From Candidatus Parcubacteria bacterium (GTDB lineage: Bacteria > Patescibacteriota > Minisyncoccia > UBA9983), in the NCBI GenBank assembly GCA_003599625.1, contig QZIU01000024.1, positions 1-32,972 on the forward strand: a stretch of DNA of 32,972 bases. Direction: 5' to 3'. A program made the position numbers and the translations under genes. Shown here piece after piece: positions 24,431 to 32,187 of the stretch (its first letter is position 1; every line of letters starts with the position of its first letter). The notes below the pieces were generated by a model. The model ran no database searches and had not been told where the DNA came from. It saw nothing but the letters and a program-made list of their open reading frames with translations.

Positions 24431-26065
24431 CTACAACTGGCATGCCGTGCCTTCCCCATAAAGGTTGGTCGCTTCGGAATTTGTCAGATCGATGTTGTAT
24501 ATCTTCACATCGTCTATGACTCCGTTGAAGTATCCGTTATCCGCAATGGAATGTCCAATTCTCAGCTCGGATAAACTTTCTGGCTGAACTACGATATTTC
24601 CGGAGGGATGATTTGCGGTAACCTGCAATTCGCCGTCAACATACAAACTCTGCTTGCCTGTGGATTTTTCATAAATACCAACTATGTGATGCCACCCGCC
24701 GGTGGAAGAATCGAAAGCGTGCCTCAATTCGCCTGATGTTTTTTCGCCCGAAGAATCTTTGGTTACGAGAATAAAGATCAGTTCATTGGGAGTGCTGGAA
24801 TTGAAACGCAGCGAATATCCTTCCTGATCGGACACATCTCCATTTCCTTTTTTCCAGCCGTCGAAAATCGCGTCGGCATTCGAATTGTCATTTGAATTCT
24901 TATAGAACCAGGCCGATATTGTCAGCTCTTCCCCTTCCATCTTCGGGATGGAGACATAATCATCTACGCCATCGAAGCTCAACGTCGGCCCAAGCCTGTC
25001 CATTGTCCACTTCGCCGCCCCCTTTATTTCTCCGCTGTTTCCCTGCCCTGAAGTGTCATTTACCGCCGTGCCGGCTCCTTCGCTAAAAAGGTATGAACCC
25101 ACCAAACCGGTGAAGCCGGAGAAGGAACTGGCTGAACTGGCTGAACTGGCGCTACTTACGCTCGACTGACTGGAAGCGGACGACGCGCTGCTGCTTACCG
25201 AGCTTGAAGATTGAGGCAATGAACTGGAGTTGGCTGCCGAAGAAGAAGCGCTCGCCGCGGAAGAAACAGACGAGGCGGCCATCGAAGAAACCGCGCTGCT
25301 CGCCGATGAAGCGGACAGCGAACTTGCGCTTGAAGCGCTTGAAACAGAACTTGAACTTGAAGCCCGGACTTTGCCTTCCTTGAAAGCTACATTTACCGTT
25401 TTATTTTTATCCAAAGTCAATCCGCATTGCAGCTTGACTCCCGTACAATCCGCCGACCACTTGATCAGGCCTTCGCTGTTTTCCAAAACCGCCACGAGGT
25501 CTATCTCTGCCCCTTTCGGATATTCAAAAACGCAAGACATATCATGTTTCAAATCGCACACCGTTCGCGAATTCTTCGTGCTGTAAAAGTTTTTCACATT
25601 GGCCTCCACGCTTCCGCCTCTCTGGCTGTCGGCCGTTCTGATAATTGTGAGAGTGGCCGCCGGTTTAAAATTCGCCGTCACGGTTCTCTGCTTGTTCATT
25701 TGTACCACGCATTCCCCCGAGCCGTTTTCCGAATTGATTTCATTTCTGAAGCATTCGCCACCATCCCAACCGGAAAGAACATTATTCCCCCTGGGCTCCG
25801 CTTTCAGAGTAACCACTTCCCCATCCGAATATCTTCCCGCGCAATCATTGCCGCAAGTTATTTTCTCGTCCTCCGTGGAAACCATCCCCGATCCGTTCCT
25901 GTTGATCGTCAGCAAAAAAGTTTTGTCTTCATTATCAATTTGAGCGTTCGCGTTGTTGAAGTAAATAACTTTGACCGTATCCGTTATTATTGTCGCGACA
26001 AGACCGATCAAAAGCGCCCCAGTAATCCCCATTGACAGTTGTTTTTTTAGCTTTTGCGTAAACAT
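24431..26065 (-). CDS. Surface protein: InlB-like repeats, Ser/Ala stalk, LamG-like domain (544 aa)
   Basis: Residues about 12-42 hold a hydrophobic signal segment ending in NANAQ. Two divergent InlB-like repeats follow (about 48-133 and 136-230), with ITCGNDC, SGWDGG and VTANFKP in the first and WSADCTG in the second. A low-complexity Ser/Ala stalk of roughly 85 residues (about 235-320) leads to a C-terminal LamG-like jelly-roll domain of about 210 residues: GLVGSYLFSEGAG, LSFDGVDDYVSIP, TISAWFYK, GGWHHIVGIYE, QSLYVDGE, GVIDDVKIYNI. LamG-type domains usually bind sugars or proteins. The domain is closely similar to that of the next gene upstream (71 nt away, same strand), so the pair arose by duplication. 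A C-terminal Cys is present (TACQL). Confidence 0.8.
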   Translation of the reverse strand: MFTQKLKKQLSMGITGALLIGLVATIITDTVKVIYFNNANAQIDNEDKTFLLTINRNGSGMVSTEDEKITCGNDCAGRYSDGEVVTLKAEPRGNNVLSGWDGGECFRNEINSENGSGECVVQMNKQRTVTANFKPAATLTIIRTADSQRGGSVEANVKNFYSTKNSRTVCDLKHDMSCVFEYPKGAEIDLVAVLENSEGLIKWSADCTGVKLQCGLTLDKNKTVNVAFKEGKVRASSSSSVSSASSASSLSASSASSAVSSMAASSVSSAASASSSAANSSSLPQSSSSVSSSASSASSQSSVSSASSASSASSFSGFTGLVGSYLFSEGAGTAVNDTSGQGNSGEIKGAAKWTMDRLGPTLSFDGVDDYVSIPKMEGEELTISAWFYKNSNDNSNADAIFDGWKKGNGDVSDQEGYSLRFNSSTPNELIFILVTKDSSGEKTSGELRHAFDSSTGGWHHIVGIYEKSTGKQSLYVDGELQVTANHPSGNIVVQPESLSELRIGHSIADNGYFNGVIDDVKIYNIDLTNSEATNLYGEGTACQL

Positions 26066-26136
26066 AAAATTATTTTTTCAAATTCTCTTATAATTGGAAT
26101 TCATTGCAATATAACTCTTTGTCCAAAAGTTTGGCT

Positions 26137-27120
26137 TCAAAAACTATGCCCGTTTTCGTATAAACTTTCGGCTTCCTCTTCGGAAATAACCCTGTCGTAA
26201 ATCTTTACATCGTCAATTGATCCTATAAAATATCCTCCTCCGCCTCCCGGCCTTGCCCCAATGGCAGCTTCGTCTTCGGCCAAAGGAACGAATTTGTTTC
26301 CCGCCGGATGAGATTTTCTTTCAACGGCAACCCCATCTATATACAAGATCTGTTCTCCCTCTTCGCTGTCGAAAATCGCCACGGCGTGATGCCAACCTTC
26401 CGACAAATTTCCGCGCGCCTTGTTTATCCTTTGGGATTTTCTTACGCCTTCCCCGTTAGCCGTGGTGACTATAAAGCTAAGATTTTCCGGGTCGTTCCAG
26501 TAAAAACCCAATTCGAAGCCTTCCTGCCCGCTTGGCGTTTCCGCGTTTTTGAAATAGCTGAAAAGCGTATCGCTGTCGTTATTCGACCCGCCGTCTTCCC
26601 TCTTAAACCAAACTGAGACTGAAAATTCTTCCAAGTCTTCCGGCATCGGGACCTCGACATAATCGTAATGATTGTCGAATCTTAACGCGGAGCCATTGTT
26701 TCCGTTGACCCATACTGTTTCATAAAGCTCGCCATCTCTGCCGTTTCCCGATAAGTCTTCAAGATTTACGCCTTGCCCTTCATCGAAAGAATAATCCGCG
26801 ATAAGACCTCCGCCAACTTGCCCGTTTCCCCCTGAGCTTGAAGATGAACTTGAACTGGCGCAATCTTCGTTACTCCTGCTCACTTTCTTATCCGTTTCGC
26901 CGGATGAAGGCAAATTCGTTACTTTGACATTGCCGTTTTCATTCTTCACGACGGCGCTGTTTTTGGCATTACCTGATGCTCGCTCCTCTATTATTGCCCT
27001 TGATTTACTTACCCCAAAAGCAAGCAAAGCAGTCAAGCCAGTCAAGCCAAAAAATACCCAAAACAAAAGGGCCTTCCCGTTTTGCCGTGTTATTTGCCGA
27101 TTAAAACCATCTTTTGTCAT
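26137..27120 (-). CDS. Membrane-anchored LamG-like protein (327 aa)
   Basis: A basic N-terminus and one helix (FWVFFGLTGLTALLAFGV, about 20-37) form a signal anchor. A polar spacer with a short Ser run (SSSSSSSG) follows, then a LamG-like domain (about 105-327): GGLIADYSFDEGQG, LRFDNHYDYVEVP, SVSVWFKRE, GWHHAVAIFD, LYIDGVAVE, GSIDDVKIYD. It has no InlB-like repeat, unlike the rest of the cluster. It is one of the few genes here with a clear Shine-Dalgarno site (AGGAG, 6 nt before the ATG). A terminator for the previous gene lies upstream, so it begins a separate transcript and may continue into the 544-aa gene. Stop TGA. Confidence 0.78.
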   Translation of the reverse strand: MTKDGFNRQITRQNGKALLFWVFFGLTGLTALLAFGVSKSRAIIEERASGNAKNSAVVKNENGNVKVTNLPSSGETDKKVSRSNEDCASSSSSSSSGGNGQVGGGLIADYSFDEGQGVNLEDLSGNGRDGELYETVWVNGNNGSALRFDNHYDYVEVPMPEDLEEFSVSVWFKREDGGSNNDSDTLFSYFKNAETPSGQEGFELGFYWNDPENLSFIVTTANGEGVRKSQRINKARGNLSEGWHHAVAIFDSEEGEQILYIDGVAVERKSHPAGNKFVPLAEDEAAIGARPGGGGGYFIGSIDDVKIYDRVISEEEAESLYENGHSF

Positions 27121-27126
27121 AAACTT

Positions 27127-27131
27127 CTCCT
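27127..27131 (-). promoter_or_regulatory. Shine-Dalgarno site of the 327-aa LamG gene
   Basis: AGGAG with a 6-nt spacer to the ATG at 27120. It stands out because most starts in this window have no such site. Confidence 0.7.
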
Positions 27132-27168
27132 AAGGTATAACTGTCGATAGATCAAAAAGACATCCACA

Positions 27169-27200
27169 CGAAAAAGCCCCCGGCAAAGGGGGCTTTTTCG
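27169..27200 (-). terminator. Terminator of the 684-aa surface protein gene
   Basis: A 13-bp perfect stem, CGAAAAAGCCCCC with GGGGGCTTTTTCG, loop of 6 nt and T-run on the minus strand, 15 nt after the stop at 27216. Confidence 0.85.
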
Positions 27201-27215
27201 TTCTGTCTTACTTCT

Positions 27216-29270
27216 CTAGTATGTTACCGTGGCGGTATCCTTACTTTCTCTGCCGCTGCCATCCTTGCATGTCAATGTATATGTTGCCGTCTGTCTTGAA
27301 GAAGTATTTATCGTGTAATCTTCGGTATTATGTCTTTTGTTTGTTCCCGAGTCGCCAATGATGTCGCTTGATCCAACCGAACTTCTAAGGGCCTTGGCGT
27401 TTGAGTCATGACCCAGCGAACAACTTGACGCGCCCGACACTGTCCAAGTCAGATCCACGGAATTGTTTCCGCTTAATGTCGCGGAATCGGCCCAACTTCC
27501 GAAGCTGCTTCCGGGAAGCACTTCCCTGACCTTCAAGTCAACCGATGCGGCGCCGGCGGAAGCCGAGCTCGACGAACTCGATGAACTGCCGGATGTTTTG
27601 AAGCTTCGGCTGGTGACCGCGGTAATAACACCTGTTGTCTTGCCCTTCAAACTCATCGAATAATAATATGTTGTTCCCGGCGACAGTCCGGAGATGTCAA
27701 CACTGACCGTTGTCTGCCCTGAACCTTTTGATAATGTTCTCGTCGAGGTTTTAGCATAGTTCTTGACATCATTGTCATTTTCTACATGATAAGTGAAATA
27801 ATACTCCACGTCTTCTCCTTCCGGATTGATCGTGCCGTTCAATGTGGCTGAATTTGAAGTTACATTCGTAGCTGTGCCGTAGTTGTATTTATATTTGGCC
27901 GCTGCCCTGGAACTTGACGATGAGCTTGAGCTTGAGCTGCTTGATTGCGTTTTTTCAAATGTTACGTCAAAAAGCTTGTTGCTATCCATTTTTACTCTAC
28001 ACTTGTTGCCGCTGATCATGTTGTCGCACTCCTGCCCCCAGTTATTAGAAGTATTTTTGAAGGTATATCCGCTATCCGCCTCGGCATAGAGCACGACCGT
28101 TTTCTTGTTTTTGTAATCATGAGAACAAGACGATCCTCCCGTTCCGCAATTTATTTTTTTATCGGTGCTCTTCACCGCGCCGCCGATCGGCTTGTTTACC
28201 GTCAATCTGTAATAGCCTTTTTGGGCTGCCGAATCGCTTTTCTCTTTGTTGAACTTGGCGATTATGGACTTGTCTCCTTCCGTATTGATATAGCATTGAT
28301 CCTTGGCTCCTTTGTCCGAGTAAAGCGAGCAGTCTCCGCTCCAGCCGGCAAAAACTGAACCTTTTTCCGGTATGGCCTTGAGGTATATCATCCCGCACTT
28401 CCTAGTGGTTCCGTCTCCGCTGCAGGCCAATTTATAATTCTCGCTGCAATCGTTTCCGCAATTGATCTTTCCATCTTCTTTGTTTCCAGTCAAAGTTACC
28501 ACTTTTCCGGCGCCCTCTCCTGTTCGCCTGACGGAAATGTTGTCTCCTTTATTGTCTTGATTGAACGTGACGGTAACCTGTTTATCCTGACCCATCGTGA
28601 TAACGCAACTCTTATCGGTATCGCTTATCCTGGCGCAATCGCCCTCCCAAGCGCCGAAAATATAACCGGGAGACGCGTTGGCCTGAAGAGTCACGGAATC
28701 TCCTTTTTTGAACTTGGCATTGCAATCATCCCCGCAGCTTATCCCCTTGGGGTTGCTTTTAATGGTCCCTTTTCCTGCTTTCTTGATCTTGAGCGTTTGC
28801 ATTTGCGCCGAAGAAGCAGCGCTGGAGGCTATTGAGCCGACGGAAGAGGACGAATTGGAAACGGAACTTCCCGAACTTTCCGTTACGACATTCTTTTTGA
28901 AACTAGCTTTGACGCTAGTAGTCCTTTTTATCGTCAGCTTGCAATCTCCGGTTCCTTTGCATGCTCCGCTCCAGCCGATAAAGGAGCTTCCTTCATCCGC
29001 TTTGGCGGAGAGGGTCACTTTCGAGCCTGAAGAGTACTTCTCCTGGCATTTGCCGCGACAATCAACTTTGTCGTCATCGGAAGTGACGATGCCTGACCCG
29101 TAAACATTGACTTTTAAAGTGTACTTTTTCGCGCTTTGGGCGGCGGCCACGGAGTCGTCGCTCCTTCCCCTGAACCAGTCCCAAAAGCCCGCTTCGGCCG
29201 AAGCGCCGCCAAGCATGAAGAATCCCATGCCCGCGAAAAGCGCCGCAGCGATCAAACCTTTTTTGAACAT
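27216..29270 (-). CDS. Secreted protein with four InlB-like repeats, FN3-like and Ig-like domains (684 aa)
   Basis: The signal peptide is about 1-25 (ending GGASA). The mature N-terminus EAGFWDWFRG resembles that of the 364-aa protein. Four divergent InlB-like repeats are at about 50-127, 158-240, 242-343 and 350-440, with VDCRGKCQEKY, ISCGDDCNAKF, INCGNDCSENY and INCGTGGSSC, each followed by a GW or AW and a second Cys pair. Ser-rich linkers separate blocks (about 128-157 and 441-455). An FN3-like domain follows (ATNVTSNSATLNGTINPEG, SGLSPGTTYYYSM), then another Ser run and a C-terminal Ig/PKD-like module (VDLTWTVSGASSCSLG, YTLTCKDGSG) of the same kind as in the giant proteins. There is no anchor at the C-terminus. 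It has its own promoter and terminator. Confidence 0.8.
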   Translation of the reverse strand: MFKKGLIAAALFAGMGFFMLGGASAEAGFWDWFRGRSDDSVAAAQSAKKYTLKVNVYGSGIVTSDDDKVDCRGKCQEKYSSGSKVTLSAKADEGSSFIGWSGACKGTGDCKLTIKRTTSVKASFKKNVVTESSGSSVSNSSSSVGSIASSAASSAQMQTLKIKKAGKGTIKSNPKGISCGDDCNAKFKKGDSVTLQANASPGYIFGAWEGDCARISDTDKSCVITMGQDKQVTVTFNQDNKGDNISVRRTGEGAGKVVTLTGNKEDGKINCGNDCSENYKLACSGDGTTRKCGMIYLKAIPEKGSVFAGWSGDCSLYSDKGAKDQCYINTEGDKSIIAKFNKEKSDSAAQKGYYRLTVNKPIGGAVKSTDKKINCGTGGSSCSHDYKNKKTVVLYAEADSGYTFKNTSNNWGQECDNMISGNKCRVKMDSNKLFDVTFEKTQSSSSSSSSSSSSRAAAKYKYNYGTATNVTSNSATLNGTINPEGEDVEYYFTYHVENDNDVKNYAKTSTRTLSKGSGQTTVSVDISGLSPGTTYYYSMSLKGKTTGVITAVTSRSFKTSGSSSSSSSSASAGAASVDLKVREVLPGSSFGSWADSATLSGNNSVDLTWTVSGASSCSLGHDSNAKALRSSVGSSDIIGDSGTNKRHNTEDYTINTSSRQTATYTLTCKDGSGRESKDTATVTY

Positions 29271-29320
29271 AAGTTTTTGATTATCTTCTTATAATAAAAT
29301 CGACTATCCGATTTATCTTC

Positions 29321-29329
29321 ATTATACCA
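29321..29329 (-). promoter_or_regulatory. Extended -10 promoter of the 684-aa gene
   Basis: The minus strand reads TGGTATAAT, a perfect extended -10 box, 50 nt before the start at 29270, giving a leader of roughly 43 nt. No good -35 at 17 nt was seen. Confidence 0.5.
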
Positions 29330-29351
29330 TAACTTCAGGAAAGCAATAATG

Positions 29352-29379
29352 AAAAAGCCCCGCTTGCGCGGGGCTTTTT
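29352..29379 (-). terminator. Terminator of the 364-aa surface protein gene
   Basis: A 12-bp perfect stem, AAAAAGCCCCGC with GCGGGGCTTTTT, and loop of 4 nt, ending 10 nt beyond the stop at 29389. It has the same GC-core and A5/T5 design as the terminator at 27169. Confidence 0.85.
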
Positions 29380-29388
29380 GTCGAATCT

Positions 29389-30483
29389 TTATTTGCTGGC
29401 AAAATTTACCGTGATGGTCTTGTTTCCCGTCATCTTTATGTAGCAATCTTGCTTGGTATCGTTGCTTTTATTGCTTTCAACCGTGCATTCTTTATTTTTG
29501 CTGTTACCGGAATTAGCCACACCTCCTGAGATGCTCACAACCTTTGAATCGCTATTAGGCGTAATCAACAAGAAAACATTCTTGCCCGCCTTGAAGCTGT
29601 AACTGCATGTGCTCGACAGATCGCAAGTAACCTCCTCGGATTTATCGTCCATGATCACTGTTCCTGATCCATTTCCGTTTTTCGAAATATTCAGCGTAAC
29701 TGTTTTAGCGCCTCCTCCCGATTGGGTAATCTTGTTGAACACGGCCGTTATCAACTTATGATTCTTATTTTTGCTGACGCTGCAAACATTTGTTTTAACA
29801 TTATTACATTCCGCGTCTCCTTGCCATTTGCTGAAAACCGATCCGGAATCCGGCGTGGCTGTCAAGATTATCTTTCCAGAGTTATCGTAAACTATATTCG
29901 ACTCGAAACAATCGTTGCCGCAATTTATTATTTCGCTGTCTCCATTTTTGCCAATAAGGGTTCCCGACCCGTTGCCTGTTTTACCGACTGTGATCGAATA
30001 ATTCGCCGATGAACAATTCGCCGCGGGATTAACGGCATTCGATCCGACGAGATCGGAGCAATAACCGTCGCTGCAAGCGGCGATATAGAATTTATGCCAA
30101 ACACTTCCGGCAACTCCGCTTACGGTGTAAGACGAACTGCCTTTCTTTACCTGGTAACTGGCGGAATTCTTTCCTGAAAGCGCTCCCCCCGCCCTGACAA
30201 CGACGAAATGAGCCGAACCGCCGCTGTTGTCCGTCCAGGATAACCCAACAGTTCCCGAACCGCATTCCCCAGCCGTGGCAGCAAGACTGCTTGGAGCCGA
30301 CGGGGGCGTTGGCGCGGTGGTCAGATCCGCAGCCGCGTTTACCGTGGCAGCCTCATTATTCTTGCCGCCATTCATCCAATCAAAGAAACCGGCTTGAACC
30401 GAACCGGAATACAAAAAAACAGCCGCAAGGGCCGCAAAAAAACCGAATACAAAAATTTTTTTGAACGTGAAGATATTCTTCAT
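29389..30483 (-). CDS. Secreted protein with FN3-like domain and two InlB-like repeats (364 aa)
   Basis: The signal peptide is about 1-31 (FGFFAALAAVFLYSGSVQA). The mature start GFFDWMNGG echoes the 684-aa paralogue. An FN3-like domain spans about 58-148 (PSAPSSLAATAGECGSG, VGLSWTDNSGG, WHKFYIAACSDGYCSD). Two divergent InlB-like repeats fill about 153-252 (INCGNDCFESN, FSKWQGDAEC, ITAVFNK) and 258-364 (VTCDLSSTCSYSF, CYIKMTGNKTITVNF). There is no Ser-rich stalk and no C-terminal anchor, so it may be released or held by other surface proteins. It is a single transcription unit with its own terminator. Confidence 0.8.
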   Translation of the reverse strand: MKNIFTFKKIFVFGFFAALAAVFLYSGSVQAGFFDWMNGGKNNEAATVNAAADLTTAPTPPSAPSSLAATAGECGSGTVGLSWTDNSGGSAHFVVVRAGGALSGKNSASYQVKKGSSSYTVSGVAGSVWHKFYIAACSDGYCSDLVGSNAVNPAANCSSANYSITVGKTGNGSGTLIGKNGDSEIINCGNDCFESNIVYDNSGKIILTATPDSGSVFSKWQGDAECNNVKTNVCSVSKNKNHKLITAVFNKITQSGGGAKTVTLNISKNGNGSGTVIMDDKSEEVTCDLSSTCSYSFKAGKNVFLLITPNSDSKVVSISGGVANSGNSKNKECTVESNKSNDTKQDCYIKMTGNKTITVNFASK

Positions 30484-30557
30484 GTTTACAATTATTCTTA
30501 AATAAAATTTATAATAGCGACCAATAAGAATTCGAGTTTCTTATTATGCTTCCTTTC

Positions 30558-30563
30558 ATTATA
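30558..30563 (-). promoter_or_regulatory. Candidate -10 box of the 364-aa gene
   Basis: TATAAT on the minus strand, 75 nt before the start at 30483, with no convincing -35. A second AT-rich candidate (TATTAT) lies nearer the start. The choice is uncertain. Confidence 0.3.
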
Positions 30564-30586
30564 CAGGTGCTTTTTAAAAAATGAAA

Positions 30587-30654
30587 CCTGTGGATAACTT
30601 TGATCTCCTGCCTGGTTGCCTTCAACCTGGAAGGAGATCAAAGTTATCCACAGG
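30587..30654. other. Long hairpin with two inverted DnaA-box-like 9-mers
   Basis: Two 23-base arms (30587-30609 and 30632-30654) are perfect reverse complements. The 22-nt centre continues the pairing with CC/GG and GGTTG/CAACC around the loop CCTT, with two mismatches. The outer ends hold TGTGGATAA (30589-30597) and TTATCCACA (30644-30652), both exact DnaA consensus boxes in inverted order. It lies 8 nt after the stop of the lytic transglycosylase gene, so it may end or stabilise that transcript, but no U-tract follows. Function in replication is only a possibility. Confidence 0.7.
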
Positions 30655-30661
30655 CGCAATT

Positions 30662-32023
30662 TTAATACAAATTCAATGGATCGATCATCTTCTCCTGAAT
30701 ATTTTGCGCGTGCTTCATGACGCTGGAACCATAATTCTGTCCGGAGGCTTTATACCAATTCCCTCCCGCGTAATAACGGGCGGCGGCTTCGTGTTCGGCG
30801 GCGTAAGAGCCATTATCCGCTCCCAGATCGGCCAAATATATGGCCGAGGCGAAAAAAGCGTCTCGCGGAATCCACGGGTCGGGTATCGCAGCGCCGGTTG
30901 CCGCGCTGATCCTTCTCTCATAACTATTCCAGGTTGAAGGTATGAATTGCGACGGACCCATGGCCCCGCCGTAACCTCCCGCCTGCGGGCAAGATACCGG
31001 CTTTGTTTTGGGGTCAAAACCCAAGCGACTGGCAAGGTCAAGAAAAGGAGATATGTCTCGCGAAGGCTTCATGATGCCTTTAAAAAAAGTTCCCGTGTTC
31101 TTGCCTACGCCATCGCCGGTTTGGAAATTAGTAACGAGGCATTGTCCCGTGTTTTCGCCAAGGTTCGATTCCTGAGTCAAGATGGCTAGCAGGAAAGCCG
31201 GTCTTACGCCTGTCTTTTTTTGCGCCTCAATGGCGTAGCCGTAAGCCTCCCCGAACGGAATGGCGGCCGTATCCCTCAAAGCGAATAAGGCGCTTCGTAT
31301 CTTGGCAGCTTCTTTATGTTTCTCGGCCAGTATGCCTTTATAATTCTTTTCCAAGCCTTTCGTCACCCTTAAAATCTCTTTCTTCTCAGCCTCATTGGCT
31401 GCCAGCTTTTTCCTCTCCAATTCTTGGGCGGCTTTTAATCGGGTTTCCTCGGCCTGCTTCTCTTCCAGTTTGCCTTTCTCTTTTTCCAATTGGCTCTTCG
31501 CTCTTCTCGCCTCGTCGAGAGATTCCTTGATCTTTTCCTGCACCGGTTCAAGACTTTCTCCTATTACCAAAAAATCAGATATCTTCTCATAACCTAGTAT
31601 GATTTCAGCAAGACTGGCCGAATCCATCTCATTGTTTTTCCTTAAAAGCTCGGCCAACGAATCCTTTTGTTTTTCACTCTTGTCTGAAAGGACTTCGATT
31701 TCGCCTGTCTTTTTTGATATTCCGGCTTTCGCTTTCGAGATCTCCACCTCTCGCTTTTGTATTTCCAGTTTTGCTTTGCCGATCTTGGCGTTTAAAATGG
31801 CGATATCTCTTTCCAAGCTGGCCGACTCGTTTTGCTTTTGTTTTATGACCGTTTCATATCCGCTGATCTGAACCTCAAGGTTGTCTAATTGTCTCTGAAG
31901 TTCTTCTTTGCGTTGATTTACCGCGTCTTGTCCTTCTTCAGCCAACAGCGGCGAAACTGCTGGAAAAATCGAAAAAAACACAATAAGCAGGGCAAAAATT
32001 TTGTATAATTTCGCTCGGTTCAT
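30662..32023 (-). CDS. Secreted coiled-coil lytic transglycosylase-like protein
   Basis: A 453-residue protein. Residues 1-29 are a signal peptide. About 33-265 form a long coiled coil rich in Lys, Glu and Gln, like the EnvC/PcsB-type helical arms that control cell-wall enzymes. The C-terminal 180 residues are a lysozyme-fold transglycosylase. FLLAILTQESNLGENTG holds the likely catalytic Glu, and GGYGGAMGPSQFIPSTWNSY is the GAMGPSQF-PSTW motif of GH23/GH103 enzymes. Then come DPWIPRDAFFASAIYLADLGA and AARYYAGGNWY. It would cut peptidoglycan without water, giving anhydro-muramyl ends, in envelope growth, division or assembly of the neighbouring surface proteins. The start has a promoter with TATAAT 10 nt before the ATG. 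Confidence 0.88.
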   Translation of the reverse strand: MNRAKLYKIFALLIVFFSIFPAVSPLLAEEGQDAVNQRKEELQRQLDNLEVQISGYETVIKQKQNESASLERDIAILNAKIGKAKLEIQKREVEISKAKAGISKKTGEIEVLSDKSEKQKDSLAELLRKNNEMDSASLAEIILGYEKISDFLVIGESLEPVQEKIKESLDEARRAKSQLEKEKGKLEEKQAEETRLKAAQELERKKLAANEAEKKEILRVTKGLEKNYKGILAEKHKEAAKIRSALFALRDTAAIPFGEAYGYAIEAQKKTGVRPAFLLAILTQESNLGENTGQCLVTNFQTGDGVGKNTGTFFKGIMKPSRDISPFLDLASRLGFDPKTKPVSCPQAGGYGGAMGPSQFIPSTWNSYERRISAATGAAIPDPWIPRDAFFASAIYLADLGADNGSYAAEHEAAARYYAGGNWYKASGQNYGSSVMKHAQNIQEKMIDPLNLY

Positions 32024-32032
32024 CTAGAGGTT

Positions 32033-32078
32033 AATTATAACAAAACAGGAGGCAATTGTCTCCTGTTTTGTTATAATT
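32033..32078. terminator. Perfect hairpin downstream of rplY overlapping the next promoter
   Basis: A 19-bp perfect stem (AATTATAACAAAACAGGAG and its complement) around an 8-nt loop. It may be the terminator for rplY, reading minus, with TTTTGTTATAATT on the 3' side. The same arm carries the TATAAT of the transglycosylase promoter, and the opposite arm carries a mirror TATAAT on the plus strand. Confidence 0.6.
32034..32062 (-). promoter_or_regulatory. Promoter of the lytic transglycosylase gene
   Basis: GAGACA (32057-32062) and TATAAT (32034-32039) with a 17-nt spacer. The -10 ends 10 nt before the ATG at 32023, giving a leader of only a few bases. Confidence 0.55.
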
Positions 32079-32083
32079 GGTTC

Positions 32084-32183
32084 AAAACCAAAAAATCCGA
32101 AAACCTTGATTTCCTGCAAGAGCCAAACGACAAGGGAAAGTTTTCGGAAATCAAGTTTTCTGATTTTTTTGGCTTTTGGTTTT
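32084..32183. repeat. Imperfect long inverted repeat after rplY
   Basis: Left arm 32084-32114 and right arm about 32146-32183 pair over roughly 28 positions with one bulge, a few mismatches and an unpaired CTTTT. The inner part GGAAATCAAG (32146-32155) matches CTTGATTTCC exactly. It ends just before the rplY stop at 32188 and may help end or protect the rplY message. Confidence 0.55.
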
Positions 32184-32187
32184 TCGC

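Noticed and set aside
25427-26035. A 202-codon plus-strand open frame opposite the 544-aa surface protein
   Set aside because: It is antisense to the repeat-containing secreted protein, with no signal, domain or promoter of its own.
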